Origin: a virus
Virus record (IMG/VR): IMGVR_UViG_3300044993_000766
Span: 1-58,017 of that record
Reading direction: 5' to 3' (one strand)
Length of the DNA stretch: 58,017 bases
In this document: in pieces, positions 1 to 9,504 of the stretch
Layout of the letters: each line of letters opens with the position of its first letter
How positions within the stretch are numbered: the stretch's first letter is position 1
Translations under genes and position numbers: made by a program
Notes under the pieces: model-generated
The model's database searches: none
Told to the model about the DNA's origin: nothing
What the model saw: the letters and a program-made list of their open reading frames with translations, nothing else

Positions 1-1239
1 ATGCCTCTCACCGATACCGTCATCCGTAGTCGTAAGCCTGAAGCCAAACCCGTTAAGTTGGCGGACAGCGGCGGCTTGTACCTGCTCGTTCAGCCCAGCG
101 GTTCTCGCTGGTGGCGCTGGGATTACACCCGGCCGCATGCGAAGAAGCGCAATACCCTGAGCCTCGGCACCTACCCCGAAATCAGCCTGAAGGACGCTAG
201 GCTGAAAAGAGACGAGGCCAAGACCCTACTTGCCAAAGGCATCGACCCCGGCGAACAACGGAAGGCCACCAAGGCCATAGGCGCAGAACGCGCCAGTAAC
301 AGCTTTGAGGCGATCGGACGCGAGTGGCTTGCCGTCCAGGCGGCCAAGTGGGAAGCCAGCCACCTCGCCAAACAGAGCGGGCGCCTTGAGAACCACGTTT
401 TTCCCTGGATCGGTTCACGCCCGATCGCAGAGATAGGCGTAGTCGATCTGCGCCCAATTCTGGACAGGATCGCCACTCACGGACATCACGAACAGGCCCA
501 TCGCGTTCTTGCGGCGATCGGCTGGGTGTTCAAGTTTGCAATCGCGACAGAACGTGCGGAACGGAACCCCGCGCGGGATCTCAGCGTGCTGTTGCCGCCG
601 CGCCGGAAGCGCCACTACGCCCACCTAAAAGAGCCGGCGGCCGTGGGCGAACTCATGCGAGCCATAGACGCCTTCCGCGGCACATATCCTGTAGCGGTCG
701 CGCTGAAACTGGCTCCGCTGACCTTCGTCCGACCCGGCGAACTTCGCAAGGCCGAATGGACGGAATTCGATTTGGACAACCCCGAAGGGCCGCAGTGGAT
801 CATCCCTCCTGCGAAACGCAAACTCCGCAAGGAGCGGAAGGAAAATCCCGATACCCCTCCTTTGGTCGTTCCGCTATCCACCCAAGCTGCCGCTCTGATC
901 CGCGATCTGCGGCCCTTGACCGGCCAAGCGCGGTACCTTTTCCCAGGCGCTCGCGACCTCACTCGCCCTATGTCGGAGAATACGATCAATGCAGCACTCG
1001 CCCGTATCGGTTACGACGGCGATACGATGACCGGCCACGGATTCAGACACACCGCCAGCACACTGCTCAACGAAATGGGCTTCAATAAAGACGCCATTGA
1101 ACGGCAGCTTGCTCATGTCGAACCCGGCGTGCGTGGTGTGTATAACCATGCACAGCACTTGCCGGAAAGACGAAGGATGATGCAGGCATGGGCTGATTAC
1201 CTCGATACCCTGAAAAAGAGCACCCCAAACACTTTTTAG
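1..1239 (+). CDS. int: Tyrosine recombinase (prophage integrase, P4-type)
   Basis: This 412-residue protein has the layout of P4-like prophage integrases: an N-terminal arm-type DNA-binding domain of the DUF4102 kind (about residues 1-90), a SAM-like core-binding domain (about 100-200) and a C-terminal catalytic domain. The tyrosine-recombinase residues can be read off: Arg244 in FVRPGEL, His346 and Arg349 in HGFRH, His372 in AHVEP and nucleophile Tyr381 in GVYNHA. Length is normal for the family. It would integrate and excise the element at an att site that probably lies just left of the window, because the gene starts at base 1. It is convergent with the effector gene that follows. The start cannot be tested against a ribosome-binding site since no upstream sequence is shown. 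Confidence 0.95.
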   Translation: MPLTDTVIRSRKPEAKPVKLADSGGLYLLVQPSGSRWWRWDYTRPHAKKRNTLSLGTYPEISLKDARLKRDEAKTLLAKGIDPGEQRKATKAIGAERASNSFEAIGREWLAVQAAKWEASHLAKQSGRLENHVFPWIGSRPIAEIGVVDLRPILDRIATHGHHEQAHRVLAAIGWVFKFAIATERAERNPARDLSVLLPPRRKRHYAHLKEPAAVGELMRAIDAFRGTYPVAVALKLAPLTFVRPGELRKAEWTEFDLDNPEGPQWIIPPAKRKLRKERKENPDTPPLVVPLSTQAAALIRDLRPLTGQARYLFPGARDLTRPMSENTINAALARIGYDGDTMTGHGFRHTASTLLNEMGFNKDAIERQLAHVEPGVRGVYNHAQHLPERRRMMQAWADYLDTLKKSTPNTF

Positions 1240-1295
1240 CTCACTTTGCACGCAACCAGACACTCACTAAGAACGTGTCGCAGCTCTTCGTCAGC

Positions 1296-4200
1296 TTAGC
1301 CGCCGCCCCCACCGCCGCCATCACCACCCCCACCGTCGCCTTGTGGTCCTTGTGCCGGCGACATTGAGCGCGCGCCCATCCGCATCGTCGGCCCCTTTGG
1401 ACCATCATCGTCCTGCTGCATCGCAATCTGCTGCGCCTGCTCCATCGCATGCTCGCGTGCTTGCATCACAGCCTGGGAGACAACGGACGACTGTTCAAGC
1501 GACTGCGATAGCGCCTGCTCCACGTTAATCGGAACCCGTCGATGCGCGGGGTCATCCAATGAGCCCTGTACGACAAAGAGCGTATCTGGGCGTCCTGTCT
1601 GCGGGTTAACCTTGCCGGGCACGATGTGGTCGTAGCTGGTTATGTTCCATCCTTCGGCCGCCAACGACATAGCCACAACAGATGCACCTAGCTTTTGGCG
1701 CTCATGCTGGGTCAGGCCACCCATGCCGGGGGCAACCTCGATCTGCGACAGAACGTTTTGCGCCCGTAGATACATGCCGTGGGCCGCATGCTTGGGTTCT
1801 GTGACGAGCGGGCCAGCCGACGATGCTGGCTCGGAGGTCGGCGTGTGTCCATGACGCTGATCGTCGGTCGGCTTGTGGTCCTCCTCGCGCTCGTCCCGCA
1901 TCGATGGGGGACGGATTAGCGCCGGATCGGGTGTAGTCGCAATTATCAAAGTAGAGGGCGCATCAATGCGCACGACCGGCTCCGGCTCACGCTCCTTGTC
2001 GTCTTCGACACTACGCCCACCTGAGATGGAAGGGCTGACAGAACGCGGTGCAATCACCGGTTGTGGCGCATCCGGTTCGGACTTTGGGTCGATCAAGAGC
2101 GAGCGGATCGGCGTTGCCTGTTCCGCGCGTTCGCGTTCGCGCTGTGCGGCTAAAGCTTGATCCACAGCATCGCGCGTTCCTTGATCGGCCACCCCGGTTG
2201 CGGGAATGCCATGCATCGTCTGAAACTGGCGAATAGCGTGCTCGGTTTCGGGACCATAGCGGCCATTCTGCGGGATCTGCTCTCCATCAGGGCCACGATA
2301 GCCCTGCCGATCAAGGCGGTATTGCAATAGTTCGACTGAATCGCCGCGGTCGCCCAAGCGCAATGCGTTCGAGTCAGGGCCAGTCGGTTTTTCAGCCGCG
2401 TCTACGCGGGTCTGTTGTGGAGGGATGTCATCGGAACGCGGAGTCAGGGAATCGGGCTGGCGTTCCGGGGTCGCAGATGTCGCTGGTGTCCCATCATGTC
2501 CGATGGTCCGCATAGAAGTCCGTCGGTCCTCGTCTAGCACCTGGGTCTCGTCTGCCCCCCCCTGTTGGGGGGTGTTGCTTTCGGCCTCCATGCGTTCACG
2601 TTCCAGTCGAGAGGCACCATCTTCATGCGCGCTCTGCGCGAGCGCCAATGCGGCCGTTGCCACGAGTGGCACTTCCTGGGTAACGGCATCCTCCGGCATG
2701 CGTTCAGGCCGATGTGTACGCTCCGGCTCGCCCTGAATAGCACGCACCGCACCATTTTCCATCGTCATCCCGCGTGAAGCGACCGCTAGCGTCGCCGCTT
2801 GAACTGTCTCCTGCGTCTGTTCCTGAGACAGGCCTAGCCGGTTCGCTTCGCGCGCCGCCTGCTCGCGTGCGCCGCGCTCCTCCGGGGTCGCCAGTGCGAC
2901 TGCTCGCTCAAATGGCGCTGGGTACGGCGTATCCTCCGTTCTCGCACGCACATCGGCGAGCGCGCGATTGATGTCCTCTGGCGTTGTCACAGCGACGATA
3001 CGCACCACGCCGTCGGCATTCCGGTGGATATGATGAATCGGGCTGTCGGGGCTGTACTGCCCGCTCTCGTCTGTCCCCAGCACCGTCACTGTATTGTCGG
3101 GGCCTATCCCTGCGGCGGCTCTGGTGCGCTGCACAGCAAGGTAACTGGCCTCGAACAGTTCAGGCCGAATCTCACGGTTGATGTCGTGATCCAGGTACGC
3201 TGTGCGTAACAAGGCGCGATCCGCCTGCTCTGGCGTCGGTGGTTGCCAGGACGGCATCCGAGCCAGTTCTCGCTGGTGATCTTGTAGCGCGGGCAGCATA
3301 CGATCACGGGTCAGTTCCAGCTCTAGCGCACGTTGTGCATCTGCCGGTGCGCCGTCATGTATCCATGTCCCTTGCGTATCGCGCCGGTAATGCTTTCCGT
3401 CGGAGGCTTGACGCAGATCGGGGTCAAGTGCGGTCGTCACGGCCGCAGGCATGGTATCCGCTGGTGAGGGAGTCTGGTCGTAACCATAAGCCTTATGCCC
3501 TCGCTGATATTGGGCTGCGATTTCGGCCGAGCTTGCCCTCAGGTTTGCGTCGATGACCCGTACAGCCTGCGCACTCAACTGAGCAGCACGCTCGGGATCG
3601 GCCACGGTACGCTCGACATCGACTGGCATGCGTTCGTTGTCGAGCTTCGTTACGATCCAACGCTCCCACTCACCGCTATCGGCCTTGTAAGTCCAGTTCG
3701 CCGGCGTCTGCCCCAAACTGCTGCGATCTTGTGCATTTGCGGGCTGCACGAAAGGATCAATCGGCTCGGGCACTTTGGCGATGGCCAGTTCCACGGCTTT
3801 TGCACTCGCCAGAGCACTCAACTCGCGGTGCTTGTCGGGCGGGGCCGCAAAAGATTGCTCTTGCGGAATATCGCGACCGTCATCCAGCAAGTCACCACGC
3901 AAATCCTGACGAATCCACTGCTTGCCCGTGTACTTCCAGTTCACGCCCTCACTGGCGATATTGGTGATTCCGTACTGTTGCCACCAATCCACCGCGCGCT
4001 CGGCAGCGGTACCGAATAGGTATGCCTCGCCGAGCACGAGCAGCGCTGTGCCGCCCGTGCCCGTGCCTAAAGCCGCAGCGGTGGTGGTCGCAGCAGCGGC
4101 GCCAACGACAGCGCCCGCGGTTTGAGCGCCTTGGCGCAGATATGCGTCGTTCCCTGCGGTTTCGTTGCCGAGTGTATTTTTGAATACCTCTGCACGCTGG

Positions 4201-6479
4201 TGGGTCTGCGCCCATTCATAGCCAGTCAACCCAACCTCAAGCAGTACACCACCTACCGCCGCGCGGCGGATTCGGGCTCGCTCGATTGCTTCTGGCTCAT
4301 AGGGCAGCAATTCCACCTTCGCCTCACGCGACAGTCGGGCCATCAATCCTTCAACACCTGCCTGTTCAGGTGGGCCAACGTGCGGCGTCCGCTCCACCGG
4401 GCGTGCCAGCGTTTGCAGGCGTTGCGTCATTTCACTGGCCGGTTCGGGCGCCTGCTCTGGGGTATGCACCACCTGCCCGGGCCGCACAATATGGGTGTAG
4501 TCGGGCACCAGTTGCTTAACTTCGCCCGCAGGCGTACTGCGGTCTATCTTCGGCCAATGGCGGAACAGGGCATTGCCTTCTGTAGAATGGTGAATCACGT
4601 CCATTCGGGGGTCGATGGTTTCCGGTACCCGTTGGAAGATCGGTTCACCCGTCAATGCATTACGGAAATCCGTCATCAGGTTCAGGCTGCGGTCGCCCAA
4701 GCCGCTGCGGAAGTAACTCCCCGCGAGGTCCGAATGCGCGCCTGCCACTGTGACGCTCAAGAACCGTTTATCCGCAGAGTGCCCCTCGGGAATGATGCGG
4801 TCCACCGGGAACAAGCCGCGTTGCTCGTCCGCCGCATTGATTTGGAAACCTGAGACTACCGAGGGCGGCAGACGGCGGTCAAAAAAATCTTCCAGGTAGC
4901 CCGTCGGTACCGGGTCGTACAGGCCGACCGACATGGGCACTTGCCCAGGCGTGATGTGATGGCGCGTATATGTCCTGACCGTATTGCCGTGCTCGTCGAG
5001 GGATTCGATCGCGCTGCTGGGGTCGGGGAAGCCGCGCTCATGGATCATCCGGGCCAGCAACGGTACGGTGCTGGCACCCCGGCTGAAGCCTTCGAGATGG
5101 ATACTGATCCGGGCCTGCGGATCCGCTTTGAGTATCTGGTTGATGCGCTCTGCTAACTCCGCATACATATCTTCGGCGCGCGCCAGCGACGTGCGCCCCA
5201 GCGCACCGTCCACGGTATTTTCGATGAGGTTGGTCTGTGTGCCTGGGCCGGCACGATATACGAAATCAACATTCGTGAGTCCATCCCTACGTAAATCTCT
5301 GATTTGTTCACGCAATTTCGCGACATTCGTGGCATGCAAGGGATCGCGATCCACATCGTTGCCCGTGCCATCCAGCAGACCGAACAGCATGTAAGAATGC
5401 CGGTCGTTACGATCCCACAGCGCCGGCACTTTGAATTCGCGCATCTGCGCAGCGGCGCGGTCGTAACTCTGGAGCTGCTCGCGGCTTGCGATGTCGTGCG
5501 GCACATCATCATAGGGCAGCCCATCTGCGTCCAGCCTGATCCGGGTTTTCCCTGACGCCGCATTCGCTATCTTGTCATCCAGCGCATCGAGTGTCCTCGT
5601 AATTGTGGACCTGGGCGCGGATAGCAGATTCGCTGGTGACGAGTCAGGCGACGGTGCGCGCAAAGCATCAAGATGGCGCATGCCTGCTTGCGCGAAATCG
5701 CTGGGTGGGGCCATCCGGTCGGCGAGCGGCCGAGTGACGACCGTGAAAGCCGGCGGCTGCGCAGTCAGAGCCGTCCCAGTAAAATAAGCGCGGCTATCGA
5801 TCAATAATTGCCCTGCATCGCTATATAGCGGTTTTCCGGCATCGTTGACGGCCACATTCAGCTTGCCCACATTCTCATAAGAACGCGCCTGCACAGCCTC
5901 GAATGCAGCGTTGCCACCGCGGTCGGCTTGAAGGTTCGCCAAACTGATGCGGTCGATGTCTTCGATGGTGGTGACACGCTCGTTCGCCAGCACGCGCGGA
6001 AGCTCGCTCGCCCCGAACACGCGGTCCGGCTGGGCGAAGCTGGTGATGGTCCGCACCTCACCCACCGTCTCGGCCGCGAACTTGGCCGAAACGATGTCCC
6101 AGGCGCCGTCCGCGATGCGCTTGCCGTCCGGCCCGATCGTCCCGAACAGGAACTGGTTCGCTTTCGTTCCACTCTCCAGCGGGTCGCTTTCGAAGACGCG
6201 CTCCAGCGTCTCGATCAGTTGCTGATTGCGGCTTCTTTCCGAGTACACATCCAGAAACTTGAATGCTTCGGTCTTGTCGAGAACGCGCACGTCTTCCCCA
6301 GCACTCAGCATACCGCTGATGATTTCGGTCGATGCGATCTCCGGTGCTAACCTGCCGCTGTAGAGAACAGTGACAGACCCCTGTGCCTGAACATCCAACC
6401 TGCTGATGAGCGCGCGCAGTTCCGCTTCCGATTTGATGCCCGGTAATTCGGCATTAGCCTCGGCCGACGAAATATCCAT
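1296..6479 (-). CDS. X-T4SS effector: Tle1-like (DUF2235) lipase with peptidoglycan-binding and XVIPCD domains
   Basis: A 1727-residue modular protein. Residues 1-300 are unassigned. A DUF2235/Tle1-type alpha/beta-hydrolase follows (about 365-620), with a GFSRG nucleophile elbow (Ser466), Asp522 in YDPVPTG and His582 in AGAHSD forming a plausible triad. A Gly/Ala-rich hydrophobic stretch lies near 770-840. A PG_binding_1 domain lies near 1368-1440 (LRLGDRGDSVELLQ). The C-terminal part (about 1560-1690) has the XVIPCD look: HGMYLRAQ, QIEVAPGMGGLT, then Gln-rich helices; the extreme C-terminus is poly-Gly. XVIPCD recruits effectors to VirD4 of the Xanthomonas killing T4SS. Inference: an antibacterial phospholipase delivered to the periplasm of neighbours. 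Start ATG 6479 has GAGG 7 nt upstream. Two genes immediately upstream are candidate immunity genes. Confidence 0.85.
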   Translation of the reverse strand: MDISSAEANAELPGIKSEAELRALISRLDVQAQGSVTVLYSGRLAPEIASTEIISGMLSAGEDVRVLDKTEAFKFLDVYSERSRNQQLIETLERVFESDPLESGTKANQFLFGTIGPDGKRIADGAWDIVSAKFAAETVGEVRTITSFAQPDRVFGASELPRVLANERVTTIEDIDRISLANLQADRGGNAAFEAVQARSYENVGKLNVAVNDAGKPLYSDAGQLLIDSRAYFTGTALTAQPPAFTVVTRPLADRMAPPSDFAQAGMRHLDALRAPSPDSSPANLLSAPRSTITRTLDALDDKIANAASGKTRIRLDADGLPYDDVPHDIASREQLQSYDRAAAQMREFKVPALWDRNDRHSYMLFGLLDGTGNDVDRDPLHATNVAKLREQIRDLRRDGLTNVDFVYRAGPGTQTNLIENTVDGALGRTSLARAEDMYAELAERINQILKADPQARISIHLEGFSRGASTVPLLARMIHERGFPDPSSAIESLDEHGNTVRTYTRHHITPGQVPMSVGLYDPVPTGYLEDFFDRRLPPSVVSGFQINAADEQRGLFPVDRIIPEGHSADKRFLSVTVAGAHSDLAGSYFRSGLGDRSLNLMTDFRNALTGEPIFQRVPETIDPRMDVIHHSTEGNALFRHWPKIDRSTPAGEVKQLVPDYTHIVRPGQVVHTPEQAPEPASEMTQRLQTLARPVERTPHVGPPEQAGVEGLMARLSREAKVELLPYEPEAIERARIRRAAVGGVLLEVGLTGYEWAQTHQRAEVFKNTLGNETAGNDAYLRQGAQTAGAVVGAAAATTTAAALGTGTGGTALLVLGEAYLFGTAAERAVDWWQQYGITNIASEGVNWKYTGKQWIRQDLRGDLLDDGRDIPQEQSFAAPPDKHRELSALASAKAVELAIAKVPEPIDPFVQPANAQDRSSLGQTPANWTYKADSGEWERWIVTKLDNERMPVDVERTVADPERAAQLSAQAVRVIDANLRASSAEIAAQYQRGHKAYGYDQTPSPADTMPAAVTTALDPDLRQASDGKHYRRDTQGTWIHDGAPADAQRALELELTRDRMLPALQDHQRELARMPSWQPPTPEQADRALLRTAYLDHDINREIRPELFEASYLAVQRTRAAAGIGPDNTVTVLGTDESGQYSPDSPIHHIHRNADGVVRIVAVTTPEDINRALADVRARTEDTPYPAPFERAVALATPEERGAREQAAREANRLGLSQEQTQETVQAATLAVASRGMTMENGAVRAIQGEPERTHRPERMPEDAVTQEVPLVATAALALAQSAHEDGASRLERERMEAESNTPQQGGADETQVLDEDRRTSMRTIGHDGTPATSATPERQPDSLTPRSDDIPPQQTRVDAAEKPTGPDSNALRLGDRGDSVELLQYRLDRQGYRGPDGEQIPQNGRYGPETEHAIRQFQTMHGIPATGVADQGTRDAVDQALAAQRERERAEQATPIRSLLIDPKSEPDAPQPVIAPRSVSPSISGGRSVEDDKEREPEPVVRIDAPSTLIIATTPDPALIRPPSMRDEREEDHKPTDDQRHGHTPTSEPASSAGPLVTEPKHAAHGMYLRAQNVLSQIEVAPGMGGLTQHERQKLGASVVAMSLAAEGWNITSYDHIVPGKVNPQTGRPDTLFVVQGSLDDPAHRRVPINVEQALSQSLEQSSVVSQAVMQAREHAMEQAQQIAMQQDDDGPKGPTMRMGARSMSPAQGPQGDGGGGDGGGGGGG

Positions 6480-6488
6480 GTGCGGGCC

Positions 6489-6932
6489 TCAGAACTCGAA
6501 CGACACGATCGTGTTAGGAATCTGCTTCCTTGCGCCGTCGTAGCCCCTCGCAGTCAATGCTTCCTTGAGCGTTTCGATGACTTGGCGCAGGCGCACGTCG
6601 TCGAGGTCGTCTGGATAGATTTGGACGATCTTCCCCCAAGCCACGCGATACGGCGATTCGCTTAGCGTTTTCGACCCGCTTGCCCTGTCCACCTTGACGA
6701 AAAATTTTTGCCCATCCATCTCCAGCAGGAATTCGATCCAATACTCCCCATCGCGCGCTGGATTGGCGCCGCGTATTTGGCGGAGGATGATGTTCCGCTC
6801 CCGGTCGATGGTCCATTGCGGGGCGTAATTGTCCGGCAACTTCATCTCGCCCGGATACATGGCCAAATATGACTTGGCAAGCCCATATGTCTCGATGTCC
6901 TCGGCGGACACATATTCATTGACAAACGCCAT
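6489..6932 (-). CDS. Hypothetical protein, candidate immunity protein to the X-T4SS effector
   Basis: 147 residues, no signal peptide or membrane segment, rich in charged and aromatic residues (YWIEFLLEMDGQKFFVKVD). I do not recognise the family. The ATG at 6932 has GGAGAG about 5 nt upstream, so the longer reading to 7070 is not needed. It ends 10 nt before the effector start and lies 17 nt downstream of the 272-aa gene, so the three are very probably one transcript. In characterised X-T4SS cassettes the immunity gene usually sits immediately upstream of its effector, which is the basis for the immunity suggestion. Against it, most X-Tfi proteins that neutralise periplasmic effectors carry a signal or lipoprotein sequence, and this one does not. 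Confidence 0.7.
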   Translation of the reverse strand: MAFVNEYVSAEDIETYGLAKSYLAMYPGEMKLPDNYAPQWTIDRERNIILRQIRGANPARDGEYWIEFLLEMDGQKFFVKVDRASGSKTLSESPYRVAWGKIVQIYPDDLDDVRLRQVIETLKEALTARGYDGARKQIPNTIVSFEF

Positions 6933-6948
6933 CGTTGCTCTCCGCAGG

Positions 6949-7767
6949 TCAAAATGTCTTTGTCCACGCCAGCTTAAGGTCGCGCAGACTATCGCTGTTC
7001 CTGACCGCCGGGTCACGGGGCTGCTTAAGTTCCACCAAACCGCGCATGTAGACATTGATCGTGCGGTCATTGACTTCGAGAAGGATCTCTACACGTCGCG
7101 AGCGATCGTCCAAACCCCACCCATCCTTGACCTCATGCTCTTGCGCGTTATGCAGAACCAGGCGATCGGGGAATATCTTCTCGAAGTTCAGCTTTGTGCT
7201 CCGCGCAACTCCATCCATGGCCGTCCACCAAATTTCAATGATCGGCGAGAAGACATCACTCGGCATGATGGCGAACCCTGCGGTCCAGTCGTCTTTCCAG
7301 TCGGGGCTCCTGGGTTCGCCGGACGAACTGAATCGGTTCCTTTGGGAAATATGCTGTTGGTTTATGAATATGACCGAGCATTCAAGGGTGTTATAGCATC
7401 TGGCGTCAAAACTAAATCTGTCGAACCTCAACGGCCACGGCTCGCGCGGCACTCTTTTCTTGAACAGTTTTCCGAGAATAAACATTTCAGCACCCTCTGG
7501 ATCGGTCGGAATTTCGTCTACGGCTAAAGCTGTCTGCACAGGAGTCGTTCGCTTTGGCAGGTTGGGCTTGCGCTTGGTCTGCACCGGCACGCCGCCAGCA
7601 GGCATTGGGCCATTTTCGCGCAAAGTCCTTTCATTAGCGATCTGCATGTCCCGAAGAAGCTGGAGGTCGTGATGGGTATCCTTTTTGCGCAAAGCCGAGG
7701 GCCTGCCCAAGTCTGACTCACCACTGGATTCGTTTGGATTCATCTGTACATCAGCCTGCGAACGCAT
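6949..7767 (-). CDS. Hypothetical protein, second gene of the effector operon (possible immunity/accessory)
   Basis: 272 residues. Residues 1-95 are polar, charged and low in complexity. The C-terminal ~175 residues look folded, with strand-like segments (ECSVIFINQQ, IIEIWWTAMDG, RVEILLEVNDRTINVYM). The PSDVF...IEIWWTAM pattern loosely recalls DUF2931-type proteins, but this is weak. No signal peptide. First gene of the three-gene effector cassette, 17 nt upstream of the 147-aa gene. Start is ATG 7767 or ATG 7743; neither has a strong Shine-Dalgarno sequence. An antisense frame on the plus strand is also open for 232 codons, but the minus frame fits the operon and has the better protein composition. 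Confidence 0.65.
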   Translation of the reverse strand: MRSQADVQMNPNESSGESDLGRPSALRKKDTHHDLQLLRDMQIANERTLRENGPMPAGGVPVQTKRKPNLPKRTTPVQTALAVDEIPTDPEGAEMFILGKLFKKRVPREPWPLRFDRFSFDARCYNTLECSVIFINQQHISQRNRFSSSGEPRSPDWKDDWTAGFAIMPSDVFSPIIEIWWTAMDGVARSTKLNFEKIFPDRLVLHNAQEHEVKDGWGLDDRSRRVEILLEVNDRTINVYMRGLVELKQPRDPAVRNSDSLRDLKLAWTKTF

Positions 7768-7896
7768 CCATCATGAAATTCAGACCTGCCATGCGACAGC
7801 CTTTTACTGATCTGACTCCTACTTTTGATGCCTTCATGTTCAAAACCTATCCTCAATTTACTGGCGCCTTGCGCCGATAGTAGCGGCACAAAATTA

Positions 7897-9240
7897 TCAG
7901 TGGATAGCAAAATCAATTGATGCGCCTTTCTTGATCGAAATTCGATGGATCATGTGCGTGCCGTATGTCCTCCAGTACGCCTCCCACTCACTCTCTGGGC
8001 ACTCAAAGGTGAAGGCCCACACCATTTCAAGCGCCTCATCAATGGCAATGCACTTGTGCACGATTTCGTTCGTTCGGCCGGGTTCTCTATCCCGATACCT
8101 CAGCGTGACCACCCTCAAACCGTTTTCAGTATGATCGTCCTCGATCAATCTATCGCCATCTTCAATTCGGATTTCAAAATGAAGAATATAGTCGCGATAG
8201 ACGCGATCCCCTCCGGGCCAATAGCCGGATTTCATTCCGCTCATGACGTGTAAGGTGAAGCCCGTCTCAAACGGTTCTTCTCGCGAGAAGCGCGCCGGGC
8301 TCGTCGCATACACATCCGTGGCAATACCATCTCTTACTGGACGCGCCTCCAGCGCAACCACATGCCATGACTCGGGCTGAAAAAAGAAGGCATTTCCGAA
8401 CTCCACCCACCTGAAACCGTAGGGCACTGGGACCACTCTTACAGCAGATGTCCCTAATTCTGCGACATTGTCAGCGCCCATATTTGACGATGCGGCAATG
8501 CGCGCCTCATCTTTGTTCGATGCAATCCAAGCCGATGATTGTCCCGTCACATGACCCAAGGCAGGTTCAGGCTGGCGTTGTGAATTTGCGGATGAATCGG
8601 CATTGCTCGGCTTTCTGGTGAGCTTTCGTTGACTTGGCAGTCTGTCGCGGTCGTCCAGAAAGCCTGTCCACCGCGCAATCCAATATGCGCTCGTTGCCGC
8701 AACCCAAGTCCAACCCAAGCCGATCAGGGTGCCCCTTAACGTCATGCTGCTACTGATGAGCACCAAAGTAAAAACGATGGGCGAGAGCACGATCACCGGA
8801 ATAAGCCCGATCAACATTGGCTTAACGATCCACCTCCATTCCGGCAGACTGAGAATCGCAGCTTTTGCAGCGCGATGACTTTCCTCGCGCAAGCGCGATG
8901 CCAGGACCAGACGGTCTATAACCGACATCAGACGCTGCCGATTGTCCAGACGGGAATACCACCCGCTGGCCAATCTGCGACGCAACATTTCACGCGCTTC
9001 GGCGGACCCCTTGATGACGATCCATACTGAATAGAAGGATGCGATAAGCACAGGCGGAACAGCGCATGCAATGACGAGGCCTAACTGACTTCCAAAGACC
9101 TCAATAGCAAAGCCTTCAGACCGCGTAGACATCAGGTTGGGCAAAATCTCAATCGCGATCCAGCCAAACATGGCCGCCCATGCAGCAAGCACGAACGCAA
9201 TCATGATCCTGTCGATGAACTTACCTAGAATTCTCCACAT
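7897..9240 (-). CDS. Membrane protein with four predicted TM helices and a large soluble C-terminal domain
   Basis: 447 residues of unknown family. Hydrophobic helices lie near residues 12-32 and 50-75, and a pair near 140-190 (MLIGLIPVIVLSPIVFTLVL, then GTLIGLGWTWVAATSAYW). A polar linker (about 200-265) leads to a folded C-terminal domain (about 275-447) rich in Trp and Tyr, containing WVEFGNAFFFQPESW and a C-terminal WEAYWRTYGTHM. The ATG at 9240 has GGAGGG 9 nt upstream. The gene stands alone between the CsrA array and the effector cassette, all on the same strand, so it could be an extra immunity or accessory factor of that cassette, or unrelated cargo. No function is claimed. Confidence 0.7.
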   Translation of the reverse strand: MWRILGKFIDRIMIAFVLAAWAAMFGWIAIEILPNLMSTRSEGFAIEVFGSQLGLVIACAVPPVLIASFYSVWIVIKGSAEAREMLRRRLASGWYSRLDNRQRLMSVIDRLVLASRLREESHRAAKAAILSLPEWRWIVKPMLIGLIPVIVLSPIVFTLVLISSSMTLRGTLIGLGWTWVAATSAYWIARWTGFLDDRDRLPSQRKLTRKPSNADSSANSQRQPEPALGHVTGQSSAWIASNKDEARIAASSNMGADNVAELGTSAVRVVPVPYGFRWVEFGNAFFFQPESWHVVALEARPVRDGIATDVYATSPARFSREEPFETGFTLHVMSGMKSGYWPGGDRVYRDYILHFEIRIEDGDRLIEDDHTENGLRVVTLRYRDREPGRTNEIVHKCIAIDEALEMVWAFTFECPESEWEAYWRTYGTHMIHRISIKKGASIDFAIH

Positions 9241-9504
9241 ACAATTTTTCCCTCCGCATGCTTATACCCGCATCCTGCTTTTTTAGGCTCTTATTCTGTA
9301 CTTAATCACAATCTTGGACCTAGTTCATTTTGCACACCGCATCATGCTGCGACCCAGGGCTAAAAGCGTCCAGCAACACCATGGTTAAGGAAACAGGTAT
9401 AGCACAATCGCTAGCGCCACCCTTGCCCAAAACAATACCAAATCCGCGATGACTTCAATGGTAGTTCTTTCGTCTTCAAAGCGTCCACGACGGAGCGAAA
9501 ACAA

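Noticed and set aside
1240-1295. Possible attachment site after the integrase
   Set aside because: The integrase 3' end faces the cargo and no tRNA-like or repeated core sequence is visible here; att sites more likely lie outside the window.
6829-7527. 232-codon plus-strand frame opposite the two candidate immunity genes
   Set aside because: Composition is not absurd, but it has no Shine-Dalgarno sequence and is antisense to two genes that form a tight operon with the effector and have good protein composition.
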